From contig NZ_WUAG01000001.1 in the NCBI RefSeq assembly GCF_009828855.1, positions 558,001 through 622,000 on the forward strand: 64,000 bases of DNA. The letters are read 5' to 3'. This DNA is from Psychromonas sp. L1A2. Lineage in GTDB: Bacteria; Pseudomonadota; Gammaproteobacteria; Enterobacterales; Psychromonadaceae. Within the stretch, counting starts at the first letter, position 1, and every line of letters starts with the position of its first letter. This document shows, one piece after another, positions 46,469 through 54,881 of the stretch. The notes under the pieces were generated by a model. It searched no databases, was not told where the DNA came from, and saw only the letters and a program-made list of their open reading frames with translations. The translations under genes and the position numbers were made by a program.

Positions 46469-46492
46469 AAGCCCGCATTAGTGGGCTTTTTA
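46469..46492 (+). terminator. Terminator after SUKH gene
   Basis: AAGCCCGCATTAGTGGGCTTTTT hairpin. A matching hairpin (51175-51198) follows the last orphan immunity gene, with homologous DNA beyond it. Confidence 0.85.
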
Positions 46493-46626
46493 ATGCGCTG
46501 CTTGTTGGATCACCGTATCTAGCATCTCCATCACAAACTGCTGCTTTGCTCTTGGCAATTGCCTTACCTGTTCGATTTGCTGTTGCAATTTCGACGCAGG
46601 CCGACGTTTATGTTATTACGCTTAAT
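46490..46626 (-). pseudogene. 3' remnant of an XRE-type regulator gene (copy 1)
   Basis: Reads KLQQQIEQVRQLPRAKQQFV, then MEMLDTVIQQAAH and stop. This is typical of the C-terminal tail of XRE-family regulators (RxxQQFVxxMLDT). No HTH part is present. The same tail recurs at 51196-51325. Confidence 0.7.
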
Positions 46627-46639
46627 TAGTTGAAAGAAA

Positions 46640-46949
46640 GTTTTGGACATATATGGACGCTCTCTCGTAGTCAAGACGAGTTAATACAGAACACGAAAAT
46701 AGTTTCATATTCGTCAGACTTTATAACCTTAAATACTTCTCATTAACTCGCTTGCGATGACTGACTCAATGGGTTTATTGAATAAACCGTTCTGACATAT
46801 ATTCGAGCTTGAGCCTTTTCTTTTCATCTTTAAACTACGGTTAGAGAAGTTAATACTTTTTAATTAAGCACTCTCTAGCGACCTAAACAGCCATTCAGGC
46901 TCATGGCCTTTGTCCACAACAGGTTTCGCTAGAGAGTAAAACGGGTGAA
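46640..46949 (-). other. IS110/IS1111 3' non-coding end, candidate bridge-RNA region
   Basis: A 310-bp non-coding stretch directly downstream of the transposase fragment. It contains a perfect 12-bp inverted repeat ACTCTCTAGCGA (46870-46881) / TCGCTAGAGAGT (46926-46937) around a 44-base loop. IS1111-group elements carry their bridge (seek) RNA in the long 3' non-coding end, so this structured region is the likely RNA-coding part. Assignment is by position and structure only. Confidence 0.45.
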
Positions 46950-47757
46950 TCATTGTGTTATTTCTTTTGCTATTTGTGGCGTGTAATAACTGTTTTTTTG
47001 AAGCAACGTCCACATAATGCGTGCTAGCTTATGTGCTGTGGCAACCGCTGTGCAATTGAAGCTTTTTCGCTCTCTTAATTGGCAAACCCATTGGTTTAAT
47101 GCATCTTGCTTTTTACCTGCATGGTTAATCATCGCACGCGCACCATGAATTAATAATGTTCGTAAATACTGGTCACCTCGTTTACTGATGCCAGTCATGA
47201 TGCTTTTATTACCAGAGGCAAATTGTTTCGGTGTAAGACCTAACCACACGGCAAAATCTTTCGCACTAGCAAAGGCTTGCCCGTTACCGATTGAGGCAAT
47301 AAAAGCAGAGGCATTGAGATAACCGATACCAGGTATACTTAGTACAATCTTACCTAAAGGATGTCGCTCTATTTCTGACTTTAATTTCTTTTCAATTGTT
47401 TTAATACGATTATTTAACAGTGGGTATTCGCTATAAACATCGTTAACTAACCATCTCAATGTCGCTGATAATGATTCATCTGAGCATAAATCAATGAGTT
47501 TTTCATTAAATCCCTTATGGCCTACTGGGAAGATAATACCAAAATCAGTGAGTACGCCGCGTAACTGATTGCTTGTTGCTATTCGAGTGCCCAATAATCT
47601 TTCACGTAAACGATGCAGTATTAATACTTCTTGTTGTGCCATGGTTTTAATAGGAACAAAACGAATAAATGGACGGCAAGAGGCTTCAAAAATAGCGAGT
47701 GTATCGTTACTGTCATTCTTATTACCGCGCACAAAAGGAGTGACATGTTGAGCCGGT
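46950..47757 (-). pseudogene. IS110/IS1111-family transposase, 3' fragment
   Basis: About 269 codons, from IPAQHVTPFVRGNKNDSND to the stop at 46950. It retains the last DEDD acidic residues (NKNDSNDT) and the complete Transposase_20 domain (KIVLSIPGIGYLNASAFIAS, FAVWLGLTPKQFASGNKS, GISKRGDQYLRTLLIHGARA). The N-terminal 95 or so residues with the first Asp and Glu are gone. An in-frame stop lies right before the junction with HUH-element DNA near 47757. It is therefore inactive. Confidence 0.9.
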
Positions 47758-47762
47758 ATTTA

Positions 47763-48085
47763 ATAAAAAGCCACTATTTGGTTTTGTTGGTGATGAACAT
47801 GAGGATAACCCACAAGGTATGCCATTTTCATTATTGGATTATATTGAATTAGTTGATTGGAGTGGACGAATTATCAGAGAAGATAAACGGGGGGCAATTT
47901 CAAGCCAGCATCCCCGATTATTAACCAAACTCGGTTTAGATGGTGACACCTGGATATCACTCGCGAGCAGCTTTGGTAAGGAATACCAAGGTGCCGTGGG
48001 CTCTTTGGAAGCATTAGCTTTATTTGCTAGCCATACAGGTAAACGTTGGATAGCCAGTAAAAACCAATTGCGACGAACGCATTAA
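47763..48085 (+). pseudogene. HUH (Y1) transposase, C-terminal fragment
   Basis: The last 106 codons of a transposase nearly identical to residues 231-336 of 36535-37545 (PLFGFVGDEHEDNPQGMPFS to NQLRRTH). The catalytic HUH half is missing. Only a few third-position changes separate the two copies over this region, so the duplication is recent. Confidence 0.92.
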
Positions 48086-48283
48086 CCCATTGCCTCGTTA
48101 ATCTCTCAATTATTTGTTATTGGCAACAGCCAATGTTTTCCATGTCTGAAAAATCAATATTACTCTCATTCCTTATTTAATTTTAAATTTTACCGCTAAA
48201 GCGCCAACTATTTTAGTTAGTATTTTGATTTGCTAGCAATGAAAATAGCATTACAAGGCGAGTGAAAGTTTATGGATGTCTAG
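47763..48283 (+). repeat. Right half of a second HUH element
   Basis: Nearly identical to 37225-37740, ending GTTTATGGATGTC like the intact element. The left part has been replaced by the IS110 fragment. Confidence 0.92.
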
Positions 48284-48513
48284 TTATTTCATATGTTATC
48301 GATTATGAGGTTCATTTAACAGATATAGCTGTCGCTTTTAAACCAAAAAGTAATGTTGGTTGTGCAAATGCAAGCAATGTCGGCGATCACCGTAAGAATA
48401 ATGGTAAAGGCCAAGTGTGTTCATGCAATCGAGATCATTACGCCTTAAAAACGCCTAAAGATCAGTTAATAGATATACAGAAAAAAAATTACAAATTGGA
48501 GCCTGGAAAATGA
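48283..48513 (+). pseudogene. Orphan toxin tail, cassette 1
   Basis: A reading frame without its own start, open from the HUH-element end. It contains FKPKSNVGCANASNVGDHRK, then KGQVCSCNRDHYALKTPKDQ, and ends KNYKLEPGK. The stop overlaps the next ATG in ATGA (48510-48513). Layout (start-less 3' toxin end overlapping an immunity gene) is that of displaced Rhs/CDI tips. The toxin family is not recognised; two Cys and HYALKT may matter. Confidence 0.6.
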
Positions 48514-49163
48514 GTAAATACGATCAAGAATACTATCTCCCGTTCGCAGCCATGGATGACAGTAAATTATTTGTTGGGATGGATAAAAAATCTGCAATGC
48601 GCCGTGGTGGACATAAAAAGCTAAACCTTGTTGATGGACCGATGTTTTTTCATAATGCCTACAAGGAAGAGGATAAAAAAGAAGGAATTAAACTGCCTAT
48701 TCCTGACATAATGTTGATTTCAAGGGAAATGATTATACCTAGTGATATGATGAAATTTTTGCGAAATTTTAATATTCCTGGTATCCAAGTGTTTCCTGCT
48801 GTTTATATTGATGATGATGATAACTGGCATGAAAATTTATCGGTGATTCATTGTTATAAAAGACTAGATTGTTTAGATTTTGATAAAAGTGTAATAGATG
48901 ATGATTTAGAATATTGGGAAGACGGCGATGATCATACTGTTGATAAACCATCTCTTTCCGAAACTGCTTTAAATGCAATACCAGAAGATGAACGGTTAAT
49001 ATTTAAAATAGATAAGCTTGATGGACTTCATATCTTTTTTCATCAACGTATTGTTGATTATATCCGTGAAATGAAATATACGGGTGTTCATTTTATTAAA
49101 GTCGCTGATTTTGAAGAAGGGATGCAAAATCACGAAGGTTTTGATGGTGTCACAACTTATTAG
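48510..49163 (+). CDS. Imm11-like (DUF1629) immunity protein, cassette 1
   Basis: A 217-residue acidic soluble protein. The C-terminal half resembles the DUF1629/Imm11 family: RLIFKIDKLDGLHIFFHQRI followed by MKYTGVHFIKVADF. The N-terminal half has GPMFFHNAY and FPAVYIDDDDNWHENLSVIH. Predicted to neutralise the orphan toxin tail whose stop overlaps this start. GAGCCTGG precedes the ATG. Confidence 0.78.
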   Translation: MSKYDQEYYLPFAAMDDSKLFVGMDKKSAMRRGGHKKLNLVDGPMFFHNAYKEEDKKEGIKLPIPDIMLISREMIIPSDMMKFLRNFNIPGIQVFPAVYIDDDDNWHENLSVIHCYKRLDCLDFDKSVIDDDLEYWEDGDDHTVDKPSLSETALNAIPEDERLIFKIDKLDGLHIFFHQRIVDYIREMKYTGVHFIKVADFEEGMQNHEGFDGVTTY

Positions 49164-49278
49164 CTTTTGTTAACGCTAATGATGTGATGTATTAATATTC
49201 GCAGTTAGTGTTGATACATCAACAACTCTGAATAAATTTTTAACTATTAACGAGTGTAATGTAAAAGTTTTGGACAGC

Positions 49279-49500
49279 CAAAACTTTTGTTTTGAAGGAG
49301 CAGGATTTAAAAAGATTTTTGATGGAAATGGAATGAAATATTTCCAGAGAGGGAAATGGAAAGTTAGGCTTGACCCACCTCATGGTAAAACCAAATTCAA
49401 CCATATGCACATTAACCGAGGTGGTAACAAAAGTACTTTTGACAAGAATTTAAATCCAGTCTCACATAAAAGTTTAGACGCGCATATATCTATCCAATGA
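49279..49500 (+). pseudogene. Orphan toxin tail, cassette 2
   Basis: A start-less 73-codon frame, EGAGFKKIFDGNGMKYFQRG to AHISIQ, with core KWKVRLDPPHGKTKFNHMHI. The RLDPPH...HMHI pattern occurs at the C-termini of polymorphic toxins. It directly follows a short HUH-element end (TTTTGGACAGCC at 49268). The family name is not recalled. Confidence 0.6.
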
Positions 49501-49516
49501 CACAAAGGTTTTTATA

Positions 49517-49808
49517 ATGGACTCTTTTACATACGATTTTTCTGACGAAGTTGCTGAATCGTTTTTGTAATGGCAAATTCGTTGAGAAGCCATGCAAGTT
49601 AGTTATAGAAAAGTGGGTTCAAGCTAAAAGCAAGCTTCATGATTCAAATACTTATAATTCATTGGAGTCAAATTTGGGCGTGATTAGTTTGATATTAAAC
49701 ATCACCAAAGATGAGGGAACTATACTTATAGTTGCAAATACGTTAGACAATAAATACATTGACTTAGCTTTTACTAGAGCTTGTATACATGTAGAAATGA
49801 TGTCTTAG
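49517..49808 (+). pseudogene. Frameshifted immunity gene, cassette 2
   Basis: The ATG at 49517 (AAAGG upstream) gives MDSFTYDFSDEVAESFL, then a stop at 49568. The sequence continues in another frame as NGKFVEKPCKLVIEKWVQAK and so on to HVEMMS (stop 49806-49808). One indel near 49560 accounts for this. It lies 16 bp after toxin tail 2. The broken immunity fits a toxin tail that is not expressed. Confidence 0.68.
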
Positions 49809-50090
49809 TCATTTGTTACAAACAAGGTAAAAATTGGAACAATCACGACCCGAACAACAAACAATACAACTCGATTAGGCGGCCAGCCAGGCGAACCTGG
49901 TGTGAAAATTACAAATAGAGATGGCACAGAGTTCGATATGACAAGAACTCGAGTTAAGGAAACGGAAGTTAATCCTTATAAGCCAGATCGTACGAGACCA
50001 AAACGGTTTGATGATGCCTTGGATAAAAAAGGTACTAAAAGAGCACCAACTCAGGAAGAACGAGATTGGTTTGATAGCATTGACTGGTGA
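49809..50090 (+). pseudogene. Orphan toxin tail, cassette 3
   Basis: Open without a start directly after the previous stop. It reads KIGTITTRTTNNTTRLGGQP, then GVKITNRDGTEFDMTRTRVK, and ends APTQEERDWFDSIDW. Pro/Arg-rich NPYKPDRTRPKRFDDALDKK lies in the middle. Position and lack of a start mark it as a displaced toxin tip. Family not recognised. Confidence 0.6.
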
Positions 50091-50094
50091 AATT

Positions 50095-50340
50095 ATGATT
50101 GATTCAAAAACAGGAGAGCGAATCGTTGTATTAATTAACGGTGAGTCAGGCCCTTACATTAGAGTGTCAACTTGGAATGATGCTGATGAGTTGGAGGATT
50201 TGTTGTCTGGAAAATATGATGTCCTCTATGAGATGAAAACTCCGGAAGAATTTAGAGCTGATGGCGGGAAAGAGTATTACTTTGGTAATGCTGCTGATCC
50301 CGATAAGCTTCAAAAAATTCTTGACGATATTACTTTGTAG
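50095..50340 (+). CDS. Small immunity protein, cassette 3
   Basis: An 81-residue acidic protein beginning MIDSKTGERIVVLINGESGP, with YIRVSTWNDADELEDLLSGK and a C-terminal ADPDKLQKILDDITL. It starts 4 bp after toxin tail 3. The ATG at 50095 is preferred over a longer frame that overlaps the toxin tail. Predicted antidote of that tail. Family not recognised. A weak hairpin follows at 50347-50370. Confidence 0.7.
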   Translation: MIDSKTGERIVVLINGESGPYIRVSTWNDADELEDLLSGKYDVLYEMKTPEEFRADGGKEYYFGNAADPDKLQKILDDITL

Positions 50341-50573
50341 TTATTGGAGTCCGCAGTCGCGGGCTTTACTTTATCTCTTAGCCGCTTGTCTTCCAGAATC
50401 CCTGCTTCTGGACTGATACTTGATTAGACGCACAAGTACGTCATTTTAAGCTAGAAGTGCACCTAGGGCTTAAAATAGATAATATAATTAAAGTACTGTG
50501 GTGTAGTGCTTTAAGATACTGATATCACTAGGGTTATGTGCTTTGTTGTCTACGATGAACGTCAGGGTGTTCT
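50341..50573. other. Spacer between orphan cassettes 3 and 4
   Basis: 233 bp. It starts with a hairpin GTCCGC / GCGGGC like the other immunity-gene terminators. The rest carries no gene I can recognise. Confidence 0.5.
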
Positions 50574-50906
50574 GATGTTACAAATAGAGGAGCCTTCAGT
50601 GCTAAACAGGGATCTAATTTAAAAGAGCATCTTCACCAAGCAAAGAAATATGGCCAAGGCGGAGTTAAGGAATTACAGAACGGAAAAATTCGCTACTCAG
50701 GGAATATATCTCCAGCTAACAAAGCTGGTGAGATGGCAGGTCGAAGGGTTGTTCGAGAATGGGAACCGTCAACAGGCAGTAAAAGAACTTGGCATGAAAC
50801 AGTAGATCATAATGGTAAAGTTCGAATTGTCAGGCCGCAAAGGGCTGATAATGTTAAGACCCATTATGAGTTTGACGCTAACGGTAATCACATAGGTAAG
50901 TTTTAG
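50574..50906 (+). pseudogene. Orphan toxin tail, cassette 4
   Basis: A start-less 110-codon frame: GAFSAKQGSNLKEHLHQAKK, ELQNGKIRYSGNISPANKAG, KRTWHETVDHNGKVRIVRPQ and the ending HYEFDANGNHIGKF. The RIVRPQ...THYxFDxxGxxxGxx ending is common in CDI/Rhs toxin tips. The stop is immediately followed by the ATG of the next gene, with no gap. Confidence 0.7.
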
Positions 50907-51170
50907 ATGAAAGTTAGTTTACTCGAAGTAATTAATGTCTTAGATAACTTGATTAGTGGAAAGCTTTCAAGAGAGGATGTTTCTGATTGGGCAAGGAAAC
51001 GGCAGGTTGCTGAAGATGTTGGCAAATTAGAATATGAGCCGGCATCAAAAGAGCAAGAGATCTGGGACGCTATTTTGTACCTTGAAGGTGTTGATTTGAA
51101 AGACGGCACAAATTCATATCTTCATGTAGTTGGTGACTTTCAAAACTATAAGTGTAAATTAAACGTTTGA
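50907..51170 (+). CDS. Immunity protein, cassette 4
   Basis: An 87-residue protein, MKVSLLEVINVLDNLISGKL then SREDVSDWARKRQVAED, WDAILYLEGVDLKDG and SYLHVVGDF. This pattern (helical N-terminus, SREEVSxWA, W..I..L.G.D, YLH..D) recurs in small immunity proteins next to Rhs/CDI tips. It starts on the base after toxin tail 4, so the original unit was tightly coupled. A terminator follows at 51175. Confidence 0.8.
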   Translation: MKVSLLEVINVLDNLISGKLSREDVSDWARKRQVAEDVGKLEYEPASKEQEIWDAILYLEGVDLKDGTNSYLHVVGDFQNYKCKLNV

Positions 51171-51174
51171 TATT

Positions 51175-51198
51175 AAAGCCCGTATTCGCGGGCTTTTT
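51175..51198 (+). terminator. Terminator after cassette-4 immunity gene
   Basis: AAAGCCCGTATTCGCGGGCTTTTT hairpin. It and the following 150 bp correspond to the DNA after the SUKH gene at 46469. Confidence 0.85.
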
Positions 51199-51325
51199 AA
51201 TACACCGCTTGTTGGGTCTCACCGTCCGTATCTAACATCTCCATCACAAACTGCTGCTTTGCCCTTTGCAGTCGCCTTATCTGTTCGATTTTCTGTTGCA
51301 ATTTCGACGTAGGCCGACGTTTATG
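51196..51325 (-). pseudogene. 3' remnant of an XRE-type regulator gene (copy 2)
   Basis: Reads KLQQKIEQIRRLQRAKQQFV, then MEMLD, then a diverged tail ending VY and stop. Homologous to 46490-46626. The region from the terminator to here is a direct repeat bounding the orphan-cassette array. Confidence 0.68.
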
Positions 51326-51352
51326 TTATTACGCTTAATTAGTTGAAAAAGT

Positions 51353-51480
51353 TTTGGGCAGCCTTAAACTTTTGGCAGATGTAACTTCTCAAACTATCTT
51401 TTATAAATGCTTATTTTGCATCTAGGAGGTAGTTTTTATGACTCAATCTCGTCGCTCTCAAGTTTCCCTTTCAGATACCC
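51353..51480 (+). repeat. Left-end fragment of HUH element (copy b)
   Basis: Begins GGGCAGCCTTAAACTTTTGG and runs through the element's ribosome site and the first codons MTQSRRSQVSLSDTP. It then joins the 3' flank of the U32 gene. Same junction as at 36094-36213, so the 36-kb block derives from this locus or the reverse. Confidence 0.85.
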
Positions 51481-51497
51481 CTCAACAGAAGCAAGTA

Positions 51498-51530
51498 TGA
51501 AGTTAATCGACTTATTATCGATTAACTTCA
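51498..51530 (-). terminator. Perfect 13-bp hairpin after U32 gene
   Basis: TGAAGTTAATCGA / TCGATTAACTTCA with a 7-base loop, 38 bp after the U32 stop. No T run on the minus strand, so it may be a processing or REP-like palindrome rather than a true terminator. Copied at 36231-36263. Confidence 0.5.
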
Positions 51531-51567
51531 TTAGATTGTTTAGCACGCTGATATTATTAAGCTTGGC

Positions 51568-53811
51568 TTACAAACCTTGTTGATATTGCGCATTAGTCGA
51601 GACAGTTACCATGCCAGTCACCGTTGCTGCTGCTTGCTGGTCGCCCGCTAAGAAATCTTCAAAATGTTTGATCAGTTGCACTTTATCTTGTTTCTCTTTT
51701 GAGCCTGAACCAATATCAGTTAGGTCGATAAAGAACTCGTCAAATAAATGAGAGAAGTCTTTTACTGCATCAAAATTCAAGAACTGCTCGTGGTTGTAAA
51801 TGCTTGGGTAACCACCTAACTGCTTATCAACGGCGAAAGAGATACCTTTAACGTTGGTAATCGTTGTCGCTTTTTGACATTTCAGCATACAACCATCTTC
51901 AATGCTTGGTTTGTTACAGCCAACGGTTTGTTGGAAGAAACACTGACGGCTAGTCATCATCAATATTGGGTGGTAAATGCTGTATAGCATTTTAAAGTTA
52001 GCAGGGCGTTTGATGTTTTTGATTTGGTTGCGGTTTATCTCGTTAGAAATAAACGCACCAGCACAATTAAGTTCTTCTTGCATGGTTAATAATGCGTAAG
52101 AGTTAGTGGTGTTTAAAAACGGGCCTGCAATCCATTCAATACCCATTTCAAAGGCTTTATAAGCGATACCCGTATTATTGGTTACGATGCGTTCTGGTTT
52201 TAGTTCTTCTAAAATACGCACGGCTTCAATGTAGTCTTTACCAATTAATACCGCAGGAAACCATGGAATAAAGCGTGGATTACGCGCTAAAATGTCACGT
52301 TGTTTGTTACAGCGTTTTTTAAAGCTTTCAGGTAGTTTGAAGTAGATATCTGCGTTCGTTACGTCACCTAAGTGTGCATCTTTTTCATCGCTAATTAATA
52401 TTGATAACGTAGGCGTTTCATTTAATTTAGGGTGCGACGTTAACGGTGGAAGTGTTACCGCTGAAATCACGTCTTTCTCACCATTAAGGTAGTAAGCCAC
52501 TTTGTTTTTAACGTCTGTTAATTCTTTAAATGGAATGGTTAAGCTGTCAGCCAGTTGTGAGAAATCAAACTCAGCAACGTTATAGCGGCTATTTTTAAAG
52601 CTTTTAAAGCGTTTAGCAATCGCGTCTGAGGTGACTGCTGATTGCTCTGAAGCAATCATTTTTGAGTTAGATTCTACAATAAAGGTTTTTTCATCAATCA
52701 CGATAGTGACGGTGAACGGTTTATCCAACTGCCCTGAGAAGCTTAATGATAAATCGCTTTTATCGATATTCAAGGTGGCGACTTTAGCGGCCACTTCATC
52801 AACAATTTTATTTTTATCGTCACGTAAGTCTTGTTGTACTTCTTGAATTTGTACGACTGAAATTGCATTATTTTTTTCATTGGCATGCGTAAAGCTGTTA
52901 TCGCGTGGATTGTCGATAAACATGTCTTTAGTTAAATTGCCTTTCAAAAATGAGTTAGTGAAATCACGGTTAAATACTTTATATAAAGCAGAGTCATCGG
53001 CTAAGAGTTTACCGGTATCAACAAACGTATTGATTTGTTGGCGCCAGCTATCGACGACGGTATGCACGTATTGTGCGCCTTTAATACGACCTTCAATTTT
53101 TAATGAGTCAACGCCTGCTTCTACTAAATCAGGTAAATCAAACCACGCGGAGTTATCTTTTAAATTAAGCGGGAATTTATTGCCTGCTGCAGTGACTTCA
53201 TATTCATCACGACAAGCTTGGCTACAGCGACCACGGTTACCTGAGTTACCAACACTTACTGAGCTTGAGTAACATTGGCCTGAAAATGCGATACATAATG
53301 CACCGTGTACAAACACTTCGGTTAATACTTCGTTATCGTGTGCTAATGCAGTGAGGATCTTGATCTCAGTGAGGTTCAATTCGCGTGATAAATTAGCGCG
53401 TGTTGCCCCAATTTTAGCAAGGAATAAAATTTGCCCTTCATTGTGTGTAGTGAGCTGTGTTGATGCGTGAATATGTAAACTTGGGAAAAACTTTTTAACC
53501 AAGTTAAAAATGCCTAAGTCCTGAACAATGATGCCATCGATACCGGTGTTCACGAGTTGGTTTAATAGTTTAGTGAGCGTTGGAATTTCATGCTCTAAAA
53601 TCACCACGTTTAGTGTGAGAAAAACCTCACATTCATATTCGTGTGCCAGCTTAATAATGCCGACTAAATCATCAAAGGAAAGATTAGCAGCACGGTTACG
53701 AGCATTAAAAATATCTAAACCACAATAAATGGCATTAGCGCCAGCAATTATCGCCGCTTTGATTGCGTCAACATCGCCACCTGGGGCTAATAATTCGATT
53801 TTTCTACTCAT
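51568..53811 (-). CDS. U32 family peptidase / RlhA-like protein
   Basis: A 747-residue protein. The N-terminal U32 domain has MSRKIELLAPGGDVDAIKAA, IYCGLDIFNARNRAANLSFD and the cysteine signature VHGALCIAFSGQCYSSS followed by GNRGRCSQACR, which in studied U32 enzymes binds an iron-sulfur cluster. SLKIEGRIKGAQYVHTVVDS follows. A second region near the C-terminus carries more cysteines (CFFQQTVGCNKPSIEDGC). Long U32 proteins such as E. coli RlhA hydroxylate 23S rRNA C2501; that role is plausible but not proven. Its 3' end is duplicated at 36301-36437. Confidence 0.85.
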   Translation of the reverse strand: MSRKIELLAPGGDVDAIKAAIIAGANAIYCGLDIFNARNRAANLSFDDLVGIIKLAHEYECEVFLTLNVVILEHEIPTLTKLLNQLVNTGIDGIIVQDLGIFNLVKKFFPSLHIHASTQLTTHNEGQILFLAKIGATRANLSRELNLTEIKILTALAHDNEVLTEVFVHGALCIAFSGQCYSSSVSVGNSGNRGRCSQACRDEYEVTAAGNKFPLNLKDNSAWFDLPDLVEAGVDSLKIEGRIKGAQYVHTVVDSWRQQINTFVDTGKLLADDSALYKVFNRDFTNSFLKGNLTKDMFIDNPRDNSFTHANEKNNAISVVQIQEVQQDLRDDKNKIVDEVAAKVATLNIDKSDLSLSFSGQLDKPFTVTIVIDEKTFIVESNSKMIASEQSAVTSDAIAKRFKSFKNSRYNVAEFDFSQLADSLTIPFKELTDVKNKVAYYLNGEKDVISAVTLPPLTSHPKLNETPTLSILISDEKDAHLGDVTNADIYFKLPESFKKRCNKQRDILARNPRFIPWFPAVLIGKDYIEAVRILEELKPERIVTNNTGIAYKAFEMGIEWIAGPFLNTTNSYALLTMQEELNCAGAFISNEINRNQIKNIKRPANFKMLYSIYHPILMMTSRQCFFQQTVGCNKPSIEDGCMLKCQKATTITNVKGISFAVDKQLGGYPSIYNHEQFLNFDAVKDFSHLFDEFFIDLTDIGSGSKEKQDKVQLIKHFEDFLAGDQQAAATVTGMVTVSTNAQYQQGL

Positions 53812-54091
53812 AACTTTTCACCATCTATTTGATTCATTTTTATTTTGAGGCGCGAGTTTACCCTTATCCTTGGCGTTTTACTATGCTATCTCTACTGTAG
53901 AATTAATAAGCGTTTATTTTAGTGATGATTTTATTGTTTGGAGCATAATAGCCTTTATTTTATTCTGTGTTTATTGAGTCACTTTAAGGATAAACTGTGA
54001 CCTATAAAGGAACAATTTCATCGTCTGTTTAATGATTATTTAAATAGATATTCTCTACTCTAATATTGTTAACACAATTAAAGGATATAAC

Positions 54092-54565
54092 ATGATCGAA
54101 TTAGGCCAAAAATTACCCGCTGCAACATTAAGCCAATTAACTGCTGATGGTATGGTTAAGCATGACGTGACAGAACTTTTTGCTGGAAAAAAAGTCGTCT
54201 TATTTGCTGTACCAGGTGCATTTACCCCCACTTGTTCTGAAGCGCATTTACCAGGTTATGTTGTCCTTGCCGATAAGTTACAAGCAAAAGGCGTTGATTT
54301 AATTGCTTGTGTTGCGGTTAATGATGCCTTTGTTATGAAAGCATGGGGTGAAGTACATAATGCCTCTGAATTGTTAATGTTAGGTGACGGTGATGCAAGC
54401 TTCACTAAAGCATTAGGATTATCAATGGACACTGAAGGTTTCGGTGGTATTCGTTCACAACGTTACGCAATGGTAATTGAAGACGGTACAGTGACGTTAT
54501 TAAATGTTGAAGCTGCTGGTGAGTTTGAAGCAAGTACTGCTGAAACGGTATTGGCTGCGCTTTAA
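54092..54565 (+). CDS. Peroxiredoxin, Prx5 (AhpE/TSA hybrid) family
   Basis: A 157-residue thiol peroxidase. Peroxidatic Cys48 lies in VPGAFTPTCSEAHLPGYV, the Prx5 signature, and a second Cys in GVDLIACVAVND. It lacks the C-terminal glutaredoxin domain found in some relatives, so an external reductant such as glutaredoxin/GSH is expected. Monocistronic. AAAGGATATAAC precedes the ATG, and a terminator follows. Confidence 0.93.
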   Translation: MIELGQKLPAATLSQLTADGMVKHDVTELFAGKKVVLFAVPGAFTPTCSEAHLPGYVVLADKLQAKGVDLIACVAVNDAFVMKAWGEVHNASELLMLGDGDASFTKALGLSMDTEGFGGIRSQRYAMVIEDGTVTLLNVEAAGEFEASTAETVLAAL

Positions 54566-54881
54566 TCGTTTAGTTAACGCTATGATTTTAACGATACTAT
54601 TTTAACTATAGTATTTTAAGTCCAGTATCGGCTCTAAAAAAGTATCTAAAAACGGACGCTGAGCTTCCGTTTTTATTGTTTTTTATTTTTTTAAAAAAAT
54701 AGAGGTAAAATAATCAGTTGGTAGGCAGGATTTTTCAGCTACTCCAATAGGTTTCCAGTCGTTGTTCTTTTAATTGTTTTCATAGCTGTTAATCACGTTG
54801 ATAATTTACCTTTAAACGGTGAATAACATCACCCTTTATAGCATCACCCTTTATAACATTGCTCTAAAACATTAATCTAAA
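54566..54881. other. 316-bp spacer, Prx5 / sfsA convergent
   Basis: It contains the Prx5 terminator (54649-54677) and short direct repeats of CACCCTTTATA (54830-54860). No gene seen. Confidence 0.5.
54649..54677 (+). terminator. Prx5 terminator
   Basis: AAAACGGA / TCCGTTTT stem with T run, about 85 bp after the stop codon. Confidence 0.8.

Noticed and set aside
35839-47757. Idea that the IS110 5' fragment (35839) and 3' fragment (46950) are two halves of one split element
   Set aside because: At the overlap they encode different sequences (IPARLV against IPAQHV) with different codons, so they come from two distinct elements.
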